From an uncultured Bacteroidota bacterium (GTDB taxonomy: Bacteria; Bacteroidota; Bacteroidia; Bacteroidales; UBA12481): a DNA stretch of 56,200 nt. Location: assembly GCA_903851365.1 (NCBI GenBank), contig CAINOB010000092.1:1-56200 (forward strand). The letters are read 5' to 3'. Positions 8,245 through 16,376 of the stretch are shown here, piece after piece (the stretch's first letter is position 1; each line of letters starts with the position of its first letter). A program made the position numbers and the translations under genes. The notes beneath the pieces were generated by a model. That model was not told the origin of the DNA. It did not search any database and was given only the letters and a program-made list of their open reading frames with translations.

Positions 8245-9717
8245 TTAGCGGGTGATCCAGAGTACTGAATTGCCGGTGTTGTATTCATTTTCTTCCCAAA
8301 GCTCGTTGCCAGGATCACGGATCCATTTTCCGTCGACAATGAGTTTATAGGTGTACTTGCCGGGTTTCAGATATATTGGCAAGATCCACCGGTTATTTAC
8401 GCGGGCCATGCGATAGCCCGATCGGTTCCATCCATTGAAGCTTCCGCTCACAGAAACTGATTTTGCTTTGTTAAAGCCAGTGAGTAAAAAGGTATAATTT
8501 GGTTCTACGGCCAGGAAGGAGTTCGATTGTTGGTCACCTCCAGTGAAATAAGGGTTTGCCGTATCGGACATCCAATGGCCATCGGCGATGTATTTATATT
8601 CGTAATTACCGGGTGCAAGCACATAAGGCAGCTGCCATCCGCCGGCAGTTTTTTCCATGTTGAGTTCAGCGGTATTCCAACCATTGAAGGAGCCTGAAAG
8701 AATCATGCTGCCAGCCGACTGGTAACCACCCAACCGGAACCAGGTGGTATCGCCGATCGCCATAAAGGAATTAAAGTTCCCTCTGCCATCAGGCCTGGTC
8801 ACCTTATTTGCCGGATCGGTAATCCAGTTGCCATCAACGACAAACTTGTAGGCATGAGTGCCCAACCGCAAGAATAGCGGAAGCTCCCAGCCAGCATCAA
8901 TGCGGTTCATGACGAGTTCACGAGGACTAAAGCCATTGAAGCTGCCCGCTACCACCACTTTTTTTGCATCGGTGTAACCATTGAGCTTAAAATGATAATT
9001 GTAGCAGTAAATCACAGAATTATATCCCCCATTAAGGTCATTCTCTCTTAGTTTGATGCCGGGGTCCTGGGTCCAGCGGCCATCAATAATATATTTATAA
9101 GCATACTTGCCGGGTTTCAGCGGAAGGGTAACACTCCATCCTCCGTCGATTTTCTTCACCCGGGATTGCGAGGTGCTCCAATCGTTGAAAGTTCCGGAAA
9201 TAAATACCTGACGCGCATCGGGATATCCGGGGAGAAAAAAACGGGCAACCGAATCGGTATAGGAAAAAGCATCAGCACGATTGAGTTTGTTAACCCCATA
9301 ATTCGGTTGGTCAGGCTCAGGCATAGCAGCAACGTGAAGCCAGGCATCATCCATAAGAAAAAGTTTCTCCGATGGCAATCCCTTTATTGAATCAGGGTTA
9401 AACGAAGAACCGGATGCCATGAGTTTTGATATTTCGGCTGTACGACTATTGATTTTTTTCCACTTCCAGCCATCCGCAAGCATCAATGAATCAGGTGCTC
9501 CCAAAAGAATTTTTCCAATAAGAACGGTATCGAGATCGAATAAACCCGAAACCTGTTTAACCTGGTCGTGATTCCAATTAAGATCGATACGGAAAATGAT
9601 CCGGCCATCCTCGATACGGCAGATGCCATTCAGAAATTCCTGAGCCAAGCCGACCTGCGGCAGCTGCAGAAGGATAATTATCAGTATGGTTAATATATGT
9701 GTTTTCCGGCGCGTCAT
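8245..9717 (-). CDS. Exported protein with four CBM48/AMPK-type glycogen-binding-like modules
   Basis: 490 residues with a signal peptide (ILLQLPQVGLAQ). After an N-terminal region of about 150 residues, four tandem modules of 82-87 residues lie at about 155-237, 238-321, 322-403 and 404-490. Each repeats the pattern of a strand, V-x-GSFNGW, then GGW-x-LP, LKPGKYxYKYIxDGxW and DP, ending N-S-x-x. This is the E-set fold of CBM48/AMPK glycogen-binding domains. No catalytic domain is present, so it may be a pure alpha-glucan-binding or structural protein. Its ATG overlaps the stop of the aspartic protease gene (ATGA), so they are co-translated. Confidence 0.8.
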   Translation of the reverse strand: MTRRKTHILTILIIILLQLPQVGLAQEFLNGICRIEDGRIIFRIDLNWNHDQVKQVSGLFDLDTVLIGKILLGAPDSLMLADGWKWKKINSRTAEISKLMASGSSFNPDSIKGLPSEKLFLMDDAWLHVAAMPEPDQPNYGVNKLNRADAFSYTDSVARFFLPGYPDARQVFISGTFNDWSTSQSRVKKIDGGWSVTLPLKPGKYAYKYIIDGRWTQDPGIKLRENDLNGGYNSVIYCYNYHFKLNGYTDAKKVVVAGSFNGFSPRELVMNRIDAGWELPLFLRLGTHAYKFVVDGNWITDPANKVTRPDGRGNFNSFMAIGDTTWFRLGGYQSAGSMILSGSFNGWNTAELNMEKTAGGWQLPYVLAPGNYEYKYIADGHWMSDTANPYFTGGDQQSNSFLAVEPNYTFLLTGFNKAKSVSVSGSFNGWNRSGYRMARVNNRWILPIYLKPGKYTYKLIVDGKWIRDPGNELWEENEYNTGNSVLWITR

Positions 9718-10676
9718 TGCTCCACCTCCTGAACCAGCCTGAGGCTGAGTTCTTTCTTCACCAAGTTAATACTTATGATCCCCTTTTCAAAAAAGTCATA
9801 CCCCAGCACGCCTCCGAGGGGATAATTATAGGCTTCGGCCAGGGATTCCATGCCGGTGATCATGGTTTGCATAGGCTGCAATGGTTTCCCCGCCAGAATA
9901 AAATCGTTCATGGTTCCAAACAGTACCTCGACCTGATTGCCGCCCGAGCCTGTGAGTCCCGACCGTCGTGTTATTGTTACGGTATTCAAAACTTTTTTTG
10001 ATGCCGTACTGCTTAGGACGTTGGCCTCAGCACCGGTATCCAAACAAAAATCGATAGATTTTCCGCCGATGGATGCCTGCATCATGAGAACTCCGCCAGC
10101 CTCTTTAAACGGGCAGGTGATATCGGTTTTCAGGGTATCTGTAACGGTCCTTTTTCCCGACCTATCGATCCGATAAAGGTGCAGCTCACTGTGTTGGAAA
10201 TCAATAACCATCTCGAGGTTCCGAAACATGTTCATACCAAACAATCCGAGGATTTTTATACCACGCCGGTTTTCGATATGGCCGAGATTTACCACATCAG
10301 CCAGGATATTTTCATAATGCATATCAGGAAGATCAATGCTGGCTACGCGGGTTTGATCTACTTTTTCGATGGTGCCGGTTATTCCTGAAGCTGATTGATC
10401 GGTCACCATTAGGTCCTTTCTGAAATAGGTACGATTGAGCACGAGTTTGCTGGCTCCGGTATCGAAAACAAAATTACCGGTCTGGCCCCCGATGCGTGCC
10501 TCAATAAGGAACAGGCGCCCGGCTCGTTTTAAAGGAATGGTTACGGATTGCAGATCGCCCAGAGGATCGGAAGAATCTTCGGGGGACCGGCCCGAAATAA
10601 GGAGTGGCAGAGAAATTATCAGGAGCAGTCCAATTCCTGAAATTAAAAATCGTGATCTTCTCAGCCAGACTCGCAT
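9714..10676 (-). CDS. Clan AA aspartic protease with two DTG motifs
   Basis: 320 residues. An N-terminal hydrophobic segment (about 11-29) makes it membrane-anchored or exported. Two retropepsin-like half domains each carry the catalytic motif: FVFDTGASKLVLN (Asp72) and FCLDTGAEANVLSS (Asp213), each followed by a later hydrophobic-Gly element (ILGLFGMNMF and VLGYDFFEKG). This matches the bacterial pepsin/retropepsin-like family with both halves in one chain, so it may work as a monomer. Substrate is unknown. It is coupled by ATGA to the glycogen-binding-like protein, a plausible partner or substrate. ATG at 10676. Confidence 0.8.
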   Translation of the reverse strand: MRVWLRRSRFLISGIGLLLIISLPLLISGRSPEDSSDPLGDLQSVTIPLKRAGRLFLIEARIGGQTGNFVFDTGASKLVLNRTYFRKDLMVTDQSASGITGTIEKVDQTRVASIDLPDMHYENILADVVNLGHIENRRGIKILGLFGMNMFRNLEMVIDFQHSELHLYRIDRSGKRTVTDTLKTDITCPFKEAGGVLMMQASIGGKSIDFCLDTGAEANVLSSTASKKVLNTVTITRRSGLTGSGGNQVEVLFGTMNDFILAGKPLQPMQTMITGMESLAEAYNYPLGGVLGYDFFEKGIISINLVKKELSLRLVQEVEQ

Positions 10677-10718
10677 TAAGCTCTATTTAACGGAGTCTAA
10701 AAGTAAGAAAAATACGGA

Positions 10719-10765
10719 TTTCGTGGTAATAGACGGGGTCCCGACTTTCGTCGGGATGACAAGGA
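10719..10765. repeat. Hairpin repeat element, copy 1
   Basis: A segment of about 47 bp shared with 37361-37407, with core GACGGGGTCCCGACTTTC followed by GTCGGGATGAC. It forms a stem of TCCCGAC against GTCGGGA with a TTTC loop. Here it lies between the ric stop and the start of the aspartic protease gene. It resembles REP-like palindromes scattered in many bacterial genomes. Confidence 0.75.
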
Positions 10766-10770
10766 AACTT

Positions 10771-11475
10771 CTAGTTAGAAGCGAGCTTTAGGGCTTTGGG
10801 GTAGAGGATGTTGTTTTCGAGATGAACATGAACATGCAGGTCGTCCTCAAACTCCTGAAGAAGTCTGTAGGTAACGGCATAAGTATTGCACCCGTCGTCG
10901 GGCACCTTGTAATGGCCACTGATTACTGCAATCTGGTCCATGGCGCCTCCGGCAAACTCATGCTCACCCGACATACGGGCAATTTCAGAAATAATGGTCG
11001 CTTTGTCTTCCGCCGATTCCGTTTTAAGTAACCTTTTGATAGCCGGGAAAAGAACATTTTCCTCGTTGCCCAAATGCTGTAGCAGTTCCTCGTTAATTTT
11101 AGCAAACAAGCTTGCAATTTCCAACAGTTCAGCATGATGCCCACCATGAACCGATGCAATCTTCTGGGTATAAAACACGAGCTCCGGCAGGGTTTTGAGA
11201 ACATACCGATGATGCGTGTTCATGACGTAATCGCATAGAAAATCGAGGTCCCATTCGTTGAAATTAAGGGAATGAATCTGGGGGTTCGCGGTGATTTCGG
11301 CTATTTCTTTTTCCAGTGACACCGGATTAATCCCCTTCTCCTGGCAAGATTCGGCCAGACTTTTTTTCCCTCCACAACAGAAATCGATGCCTGCACTCTT
11401 AAAAATTGCAGCTGTCCTGAAATCGTTGGCTACAATTTCACCAACCGATAATGTGCTTAAATCTTTGGTTGACAT
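10771..11475 (-). CDS. ric: Iron-sulfur cluster repair di-iron protein Ric (ScdA/YtfE family)
   Basis: 234 residues from ATG 11475 (MSTKDLSTLSVGEIVAND). A farther in-frame start at 11526 would lie inside the promoter and is rejected. The N-terminal ScdA_N (DUF542) domain carries the conserved IDFCCGG (Cys33, Cys34). The C-terminal hemerythrin-like four-helix bundle has di-iron ligand candidates in HHRYV, HGGHHAEL, LGNEENVLFP, SGEHEFAGG and HVHLENNILYPK. The protein repairs iron-sulfur clusters damaged by nitric oxide or oxidative stress in the cytoplasm. It is monocistronic by layout, with its own promoter and a 12-bp inverted repeat around the -33 box. Confidence 0.95.
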   Translation of the reverse strand: MSTKDLSTLSVGEIVANDFRTAAIFKSAGIDFCCGGKKSLAESCQEKGINPVSLEKEIAEITANPQIHSLNFNEWDLDFLCDYVMNTHHRYVLKTLPELVFYTQKIASVHGGHHAELLEIASLFAKINEELLQHLGNEENVLFPAIKRLLKTESAEDKATIISEIARMSGEHEFAGGAMDQIAVISGHYKVPDDGCNTYAVTYRLLQEFEDDLHVHVHLENNILYPKALKLASN

Positions 11476-11496
11476 AATATTCTCTATTAATCTTCC

Positions 11497-11526
11497 CAAA
11501 GATAAGTAATATTTAATTAAAGACAA
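11497..11526 (-). promoter_or_regulatory. Promoter of ric (TTG-N19-TATCTTTG)
   Basis: On the minus strand a -33 TTG (11526-11524) is separated by 19 bp from TATCTTTG (11504-11497), a perfect match to the Bacteroidota -7 consensus TAnnTTTG. The ATG at 11475 follows at about 22 bp, giving a short leader. Confidence 0.7.
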
Positions 11527-11543
11527 TATTATCTTTAATTAAA
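11512..11543. promoter_or_regulatory. 12-bp inverted repeat operator at the ric promoter
   Basis: Perfect arms TTTAATTAAAGA and TCTTTAATTAAA are separated by 8 bp (CAATATTA) that contains the -33 box. The centre lies about 40 bp before the inferred transcription start, the spot used by CRP/FNR-type activators such as HcpR, though a repressor would also fit. It is too AT-rich for a terminator of the upstream gene. Confidence 0.6.
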
Positions 11544-11557
11544 ATTAACAAGGACAA

Positions 11558-12316
11558 CTATAGCACTATTGTTCCCAGGTCGGTGGAATTACCGATAGTA
11601 ACCACGATATTTTCGATATTCGTTGGGCTCGAAGGGAGAGCATGCACAATACTGACTGAATAGGTTCCTGCCGGCAGACCCATGAAAACAAAGTCGCCGG
11701 TCGCATTGGCCGAGGTTGAGTAAGTCAGGCTTCCGCAAGTAGCCACCAGGTTTGCGACTGTACCGGCCGGAGATATCCTTCCTTTTATCGATCCGCTGGT
11801 AGCAGTATCGATAACCCGGATGACGGGTTTTAGCTTAAACTTTCCATTACCGGTTTCGACGATAGAATTACGTGCATCAAAATCAAGCAGAAAATTATAG
11901 GTAAGGGTAGCTACGAGAGCCTGATTAAACTGAATTTTCAGTCCCGACTGATCAGCGCTCGGTGTGCTCAGGCTATAAGTTTTGCCATCAAGAACAATTG
12001 TGTTTTTGGTGCCGAGTACCAGCCTTATCTGTTTCAGGGTTGTCGGTTCCATCAGTCCTGTTCCGAGCAGGGTATCCAAACCATTGGAAAAATCGAGAAG
12101 GTTATAGACTCCCGGTTTTATCGTCAAAGTTATGGTGCTCATGGTAAAAGGAGGACCGGATACTTCGACGCGAAGAATATCAATATTAACAGCAGAGTAT
12201 GGTCCTGGAGCATCGGTCATCCTGACATTCACTGTGCATTTACTGATGTCCTTTTTGCAGGAACCAAGGCTTGTGAGCAGCAGGATTATACCTGCCACAA
12301 AAATTATTTTTTTCAT
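11558..12316 (-). CDS. DUF4382 lipoprotein
   Basis: 252 residues with a lipobox ending TSLGSC (Cys20). The DUF4382 domain (about 27-170) is recognised by CTVNVRMTDAPGPYSAVNI, the VEVSGPPF segment and GVYNLLDFSNG, plus VLDGKTYSLSTPSADQSG. The C-terminal 80 residues form a carboxypeptidase-regulatory-like beta sandwich (GSIKGRISPAGT ... GDFVFMGLPAGTYSVSI). The family is exported and of unknown function. It is the last gene of a probable five-gene string (14820 to 11558), 3 bp after the membrane protein gene. Confidence 0.85.
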   Translation of the reverse strand: MKKIIFVAGIILLLTSLGSCKKDISKCTVNVRMTDAPGPYSAVNIDILRVEVSGPPFTMSTITLTIKPGVYNLLDFSNGLDTLLGTGLMEPTTLKQIRLVLGTKNTIVLDGKTYSLSTPSADQSGLKIQFNQALVATLTYNFLLDFDARNSIVETGNGKFKLKPVIRVIDTATSGSIKGRISPAGTVANLVATCGSLTYSTSANATGDFVFMGLPAGTYSVSIVHALPSSPTNIENIVVTIGNSTDLGTIVL

Positions 12317-12319
12317 AAC

Positions 12320-13318
12320 CTAAATTTCTGTTTTTTTCTCCGGTTTCTCCTTCACAGAGGATCGCAATTTCATGATTTTATTCAAGAGATCAAACCAGAA
12401 CGGGGCGCCAAGAGAAATTGCGATTGCAGTGATCAGGAATCCAAAGAAATGGTGCCAGGCCAGCTTCAGGAGGTAGGCCATTTTATCTCCAAAGGAAAAA
12501 GCAATTTTGCCGTTTAATATTTTCAGATCTGAAGGCGATATGCAGGCAGTATCCAATGGTTGGGAATAAGATTTAGCACTGGTAACAGGATCTGTCACAA
12601 CATTTATATTATCAGGCAGCCAGCCTCCGAGTCCGAGAACGGAATTAGCGCCGGACATATCGGCAGCCAGTGTTTTCTTTACCTCCAGCAGCGCAGTATC
12701 ACCAGCAAGCGGATTTTCCCGGGCATAAGTTTCGGCCAAGGTGACCATTTTTTCCCTGGCATCTTTATCGACCGAAAGTTTCCGTGCCATAGTAAATGTA
12801 TCGGCACAAAAAAACCATGCAATGCAAAATCCAAGAATCAAAAGGACCAACTGGATTTTGCGTTTGTACCATTCCGAAGCATGCTCCATGGTCCGGTTGA
12901 ACCAATCTTCGATCAGCAGCCTGAATTTGAGAACATCGCCCTGAGCCTCTTTCCAGAGCCCGAGGAGATATCCGGCTGTTTCCTTTTCGAGAACCGCGCT
13001 GATTTTTTCACCGGTAACCGGTCCATCGCCGAACAGTTCTTTCATCAGGGCCCTGGAAAAATTTGTTGCCCTGATAAAAGATGGATACCGCATTACGCCT
13101 GTCTCGCCAGGAACTTTGATCTCAGGATTATTAAGTAAACCAAGGACAAACTGGTTATTGTGACTTTTGAGCATCCGGCCTAGGGCGGTAATGAGGTTTC
13201 GTGCCCTCAGGCGGAGAACGGAGGCGATCATCTCTGATAAAACTGTAGCCAAAAGACTATATAACAGATAAATAAATATCAAACCCGTGACAGCTTGCAG
13301 TGCAACAGAGTTAAACAT
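12320..13318 (-). CDS. Conserved membrane protein of unknown function
   Basis: About 332 residues from ATG 13318 (MFNSVALQAVTG). A TTG at 13327 is possible but less likely. One transmembrane helix lies at the N-terminus (LIFIYLLYSLLATVLSEMIA), followed by a cytoplasmic or periplasmic charged region with RARNLITALGRML. A second helix (VLLILGFCIAWFFC) lies near 160 and a third near 285-305 (HFFGFLITAIAISLGAPFW). The layout resembles a widespread uncharacterised family with an N-terminal helix and an RxRxL repeat after it. Its neighbours are a lipoprotein on either side. Confidence 0.6.
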   Translation of the reverse strand: MFNSVALQAVTGLIFIYLLYSLLATVLSEMIASVLRLRARNLITALGRMLKSHNNQFVLGLLNNPEIKVPGETGVMRYPSFIRATNFSRALMKELFGDGPVTGEKISAVLEKETAGYLLGLWKEAQGDVLKFRLLIEDWFNRTMEHASEWYKRKIQLVLLILGFCIAWFFCADTFTMARKLSVDKDAREKMVTLAETYARENPLAGDTALLEVKKTLAADMSGANSVLGLGGWLPDNINVVTDPVTSAKSYSQPLDTACISPSDLKILNGKIAFSFGDKMAYLLKLAWHHFFGFLITAIAISLGAPFWFDLLNKIMKLRSSVKEKPEKKTEI

Positions 13319-13336
13319 GGCTGGCAAGATTTGTGA

Positions 13337-13819
13337 TTATTTTACCTGAACTAATTTTGTAAGTCCGTTCGAAATTACGATTTCGTACAGTTCAAAGGCT
13401 GGCTGACCGGGTTCTGCATCTGTTTTATTACTGGTTAACCCGGCGATAGAGGTTGTTGATTTGGTGAGCAGATCGGTCACTTTACCAAGGATCTCCGGCA
13501 CTTTGGTATCGGTAGTTAACCCATAGGAAGTGAGCATTCCATTGGTCAGTTCGATTTTCAGGGCTGATGAGCCGATGCCCGGTTTTATTTTGATATACTG
13601 CGGATCCGACAGATCGGGAAGGTAAACGATACTGGTTTTCAGGCTTACGGTTTTTGTCCCCTGATATTCGACCAGGAGGTAAGGTTTTGCTGAATAAACC
13701 CGCATGCCGGTCTCATTTTTCAGTGTTGGATCGTGATAGAATTTAACTGTAGCACAACTTGTTGCTAAGAAAAACATCCCGGTAAAAAGTAAGAGGCATA
13801 GAAAATTAATTTTTTTCAT
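13337..13819 (-). CDS. Small lipoprotein of unknown function
   Basis: 160 residues with lipobox LATSC (Cys22) followed by ATVKFYHDPTLKNETGMRVY. The remainder is beta-rich, with VEYQGTKTVSLKTSIVYLPD. I recognise no family. Its start shares one base with the stop of the epimerase gene (TGA at 13821-13819, ATG at 13819), so it is in that operon, and the membrane protein gene follows after 18 bp. Confidence 0.55.
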   Translation of the reverse strand: MKKINFLCLLLFTGMFFLATSCATVKFYHDPTLKNETGMRVYSAKPYLLVEYQGTKTVSLKTSIVYLPDLSDPQYIKIKPGIGSSALKIELTNGMLTSYGLTTDTKVPEILGKVTDLLTKSTTSIAGLTSNKTDAEPGQPAFELYEIVISNGLTKLVQVK

Positions 13820-14820
13820 CAGATGGTTTTAACGAAATTTTTTATCAGTCCGTCCAGGAATTGGTGAGTTTCTTGTTTAACCACCTTTCTGGCCGGATCA
13901 GCATCAAACCAATCGATAGTTTGCCTGACACCTTCGGCGAATGGGATGGTAGCGAGGTATCCCGGTACGAAGCGCTTGATTTTTGAATTATCAAAAATCG
14001 CGCAATGGGATTTATCGCCCAGCAGGGTTCCCCTTACTGAGGGGTAATTGACTTTATCGGCATAGTCGGCAATGATATCCGACGGAATATGGACCAGGAT
14101 GGCCTGACCACCTGCAGCATGAGCCACAGCTTCATAAATCTGATCCCATGTAAGCACCTCATCTGAGGTGATATGAAAAGATTCTCCAATAGCATGAGGG
14201 TTATTCATCAATCCATAAAACCCTTTGGCGAAATCAGTTGCATGAGTCATGGTCCATAAGGAAGTACCGTCTCCATGTACCACAACCGGCAATCCTTTCC
14301 GCATGCGGTCGATAACGGTAAATTCCTCCCAGCCGCCCAATGAAACGGGGATCACCGAATAATAGGTATGTGAAGGGCGTACAATGGTCATGGGAAAGCC
14401 GAGATCGCGATAGAGTTTCACCAGCAAGTCCTCGCAGGCAATTTTATTTCTGGAGTATTCCCAAACTGGATTTCGCAGCGGGGTTGATTCGGTAATTACA
14501 GGATTTACGGGTGGTTTTTGATAAGCCGAAGCCGAGCTGATAAAAATATACTGGCGCGTGGAATTTCTAAATAATTCGGCATCTCTCCGGATATCTTCCG
14601 CAGTATAGGCGATCCAATTGACGACAACATCCCATTTATGGTGCTGAAGTTCTTTCGTTACCTCGGTAAGATTATTTATATCGGCGACAATTGTTTTCAC
14701 TCCGGGAATAGCCGGTCGGTTACCACGATTCAGGTGATAGAGTTCGACCCCTTTTTCAATGGCCAGGCGGCTCAATGGTGTGCTGATATTTCCTGTACCG
14801 CCAATAAAGAGTACTTTCAT
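13819..14820 (-). CDS. NAD-dependent epimerase/dehydratase (extended SDR)
   Basis: 333 residues. The Rossmann NAD-binding motif is at the very N-terminus (MKVLFIGGTGNISTPLSRLA). SDR markers follow: VVNWIAYT, ISSASAYQKPP, and the catalytic YSRNK, a YxxxK pattern. Further on are IVRPSHTYY and DGTSLWTMTHATDFAKG, typical of atypical extended SDRs acting on nucleotide sugars or of related RNA-binding plant homologues. The substrate cannot be told. It is the first gene of the operon ending with the DUF4382 protein, which gives no biochemical hint. Confidence 0.85.
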   Translation of the reverse strand: MKVLFIGGTGNISTPLSRLAIEKGVELYHLNRGNRPAIPGVKTIVADINNLTEVTKELQHHKWDVVVNWIAYTAEDIRRDAELFRNSTRQYIFISSASAYQKPPVNPVITESTPLRNPVWEYSRNKIACEDLLVKLYRDLGFPMTIVRPSHTYYSVIPVSLGGWEEFTVIDRMRKGLPVVVHGDGTSLWTMTHATDFAKGFYGLMNNPHAIGESFHITSDEVLTWDQIYEAVAHAAGGQAILVHIPSDIIADYADKVNYPSVRGTLLGDKSHCAIFDNSKIKRFVPGYLATIPFAEGVRQTIDWFDADPARKVVKQETHQFLDGLIKNFVKTI

Positions 14821-14876
14821 AGGTGAGGAGGTTAATGGCTGAGGAGGTTATTTCTGAAACGCTGAAACTCTGAAAT

Positions 14877-15272
14877 TTAGAATGGGAGCAATGTGGCGGG
14901 AGAGGCGTCGCTGACCTTTATCACCTCATATACCACGTAATTGCTCATGCCGCGCCACGGCAGGGTATGCAGATATTCCTTATACCGCAGTTCCACTGAT
15001 TTCCCGCTACAATGTTCGAGTACTCCGCCTATGCTGTCGTTTGCGACACTGAAATCGAACTCATTGCTTTGCATTCCGCCAGGTGAAGGAGTTTTAAAGC
15101 CAGTTTGTATCAGCCGTCCTTCCCAGGTTTTGAATACGTACCCTTTTTTCACGATAAAGTTCAGGTTACCGGCTTTCACCCCTTCCCCAAAAACAAAAAA
15201 GAAGCGCCACCAGAGTATAGCAGCAAGCAGGATTACCAGGATTGGGATCCCGATTCTCAGAATTCGTTTCAT
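14877..15272 (-). CDS. Small membrane protein, conserved in Bacteroidota
   Basis: 131 residues with one N-terminal transmembrane helix (IGIPILVILLAAILWWRFFF) and a soluble part. The conserved-looking segment reads YVFKTWEGRLIQTGF, then NEFDFSVANDSI and VELRYKEYLHTLPWRGMSNY. Homologues are common in Bacteroidota and some carry an unsupported 6-phosphogluconate dehydrogenase label. There is no dehydrogenase motif here, so function is unknown. The heme protein gene upstream ends 22 bp before its ATG. Confidence 0.65.
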   Translation of the reverse strand: MKRILRIGIPILVILLAAILWWRFFFVFGEGVKAGNLNFIVKKGYVFKTWEGRLIQTGFKTPSPGGMQSNEFDFSVANDSIGGVLEHCSGKSVELRYKEYLHTLPWRGMSNYVVYEVIKVSDASPATLLPF

Positions 15273-15294
15273 GAAAATTAGTTTTTACAGACTA

Positions 15295-15687
15295 TTATTC
15301 TTTTGCGGAAGCTGATGATTTTATCCATTTGGCGATCAAAGCCTTCTGTTTTGCTGTCAGGGCCTGTTTGGGGTTGTTTTCGACAAACATTGGCGGCGGC
15401 ATTTTGCCCCGACTAACTTCGTTCCCGATGTTATTGACTTTTTGCAGCTGGGTAGCCGGATCGTAGGTATTCCACTGTGAAAGGTTGAGTGCCCGTTTGG
15501 CACGTCCTGCGTCGGAGTGGCAAGGAAGGCACGAAGCTGTTAAAATCTTATTCACCTTTTTGGGAATTACAATTCCTTTAGCAGCTTTTGCCGTTTGCTG
15601 AGCGAAGGAAGCAGGGCTGGCAAAAATCAAACCTGCACAGAGCAGGAGCATTGATGCCGGGACTAAAAACGCAGTGAGTTTTTTCAT
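15295..15687 (-). CDS. Exported c-type heme-binding protein
   Basis: 130 residues with a cleavable signal peptide ending PASFAQ. The mature protein carries one covalent heme motif, SCLPCHSDAG (Cys53, Cys56, His57). A downstream Met in RGKMPPPMFVENN could be the distal ligand, as in the Bacteroidota heme-binding-domain proteins. It probably acts as a periplasmic electron carrier or heme sensor. The stop is 22 bp before the small membrane protein start, and uspA ends 12 bp upstream of its ATG. Confidence 0.85.
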   Translation of the reverse strand: MKKLTAFLVPASMLLLCAGLIFASPASFAQQTAKAAKGIVIPKKVNKILTASCLPCHSDAGRAKRALNLSQWNTYDPATQLQKVNNIGNEVSRGKMPPPMFVENNPKQALTAKQKALIAKWIKSSASAKE

Positions 15688-15699
15688 ATGAAAAATTGA

Positions 15700-16170
15700 T
15701 TATTTATGTTTTCTGGTAGGAATAATATATACAGGAATGGTGGTATGGTTCAGGACCTTTTCGGTTACACTGCCCATCACAATTTTTTCGAGCCATTTTT
15801 GGCTATGGGAACCCAGCACAATCATATCGGCATGAATTTCCTTTGCAGCCTTTAGAATAGCATCAGCGAAATCGCCTTCTTTAATAATTGTTTCAATAGT
15901 ATCATCTGCAAGGTGTTTCTTCGTTTTTTCGAGAAAATGGGCCGAGGCTTCGGTCAGACCTTCCACACTGTCCTTACGAAGGGTTCCCAGATCCATATAC
16001 CCGTTAAACCCCATTATGGGTGAGTAATCTCTGGAGGCATAATAAACAGGATCGGATATTACATGCAACAGAGTAACCTCAGCGTCCATAGCCTTTGCGA
16101 GTGCATAGCCTGCCTCGGCGATCTTCTGGGCAGTTGGATCGTAATCCAGCGCTATTAAAACTTTTTTCAT
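15700..16170 (-). CDS. Universal stress protein UspA family
   Basis: 156 residues, a single Usp domain: MKKVLIALDYDPTAQKIAEA at the N-terminus, AEVTLLHVISDP, then DAILKAAKEIHADMIVLGSH and the C-terminal GSVTEKVLNHTTIPVYIIP. The usual ATP-binding signature is G-2x-G-9x-G-S/T. Here it reads GSHSQKWLEKIVMGSV, with Ser in place of the second Gly, so ATP binding may be altered. These proteins are cytoplasmic stress responders. A likely promoter lies at 16199-16227. Confidence 0.9.
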   Translation of the reverse strand: MKKVLIALDYDPTAQKIAEAGYALAKAMDAEVTLLHVISDPVYYASRDYSPIMGFNGYMDLGTLRKDSVEGLTEASAHFLEKTKKHLADDTIETIIKEGDFADAILKAAKEIHADMIVLGSHSQKWLEKIVMGSVTEKVLNHTTIPVYIIPTRKHK

Positions 16171-16198
16171 GGTAGGTTATATGAATTGAGTGAATACT

Positions 16199-16227
16199 TA
16201 AATCTAAGTTACGATATAATTACCCAA
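16199..16227 (-). promoter_or_regulatory. Candidate promoter for the UspA gene
   Basis: Minus-strand TTG (16227-16225), 18 bp, then TAGATTTA (16206-16199), one mismatch from the Bacteroidota -7 element. The start codon is 29 bp away. Confidence 0.4.
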
Positions 16228-16268
16228 TTTCTGTTTTATTTTGACCGGGGGTCAGAATTCGTACATAT

Positions 16269-16312
16269 AAAAACCCCTTTCTCCATCGAAATTAGTGATG
16301 AAGAAAGGGGTT
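16269..16312 (-). terminator. Intrinsic terminator of the RRM gene
   Basis: A perfect 11-bp stem, AACCCCTTTCT against AGAAAGGGGTT, with further CAT/ATG pairing toward the loop. On the minus strand it is followed by a run of five Ts. It lies 65 bp after the RRM stop codon and separates that gene from uspA. Confidence 0.85.
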
Positions 16313-16376
16313 GATAAGCGAGTGCCTGTTATCCGATCTGAGATCGTTGACGGGCTATCTTTTATATGCTTTTGTA

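Noticed and set aside
11512-11543. The ric palindrome as a terminator for the DUF4382 gene.
   Set aside because: It is almost all A and T, so the stem is weak, and it overlaps the ric promoter; operator is the better reading.
14821-14876. The GCTGAAACTCTGAAA-like run between the epimerase gene and the small membrane protein gene as another satellite.
   Set aside because: Only about two imperfect units are present, too few to separate from chance.
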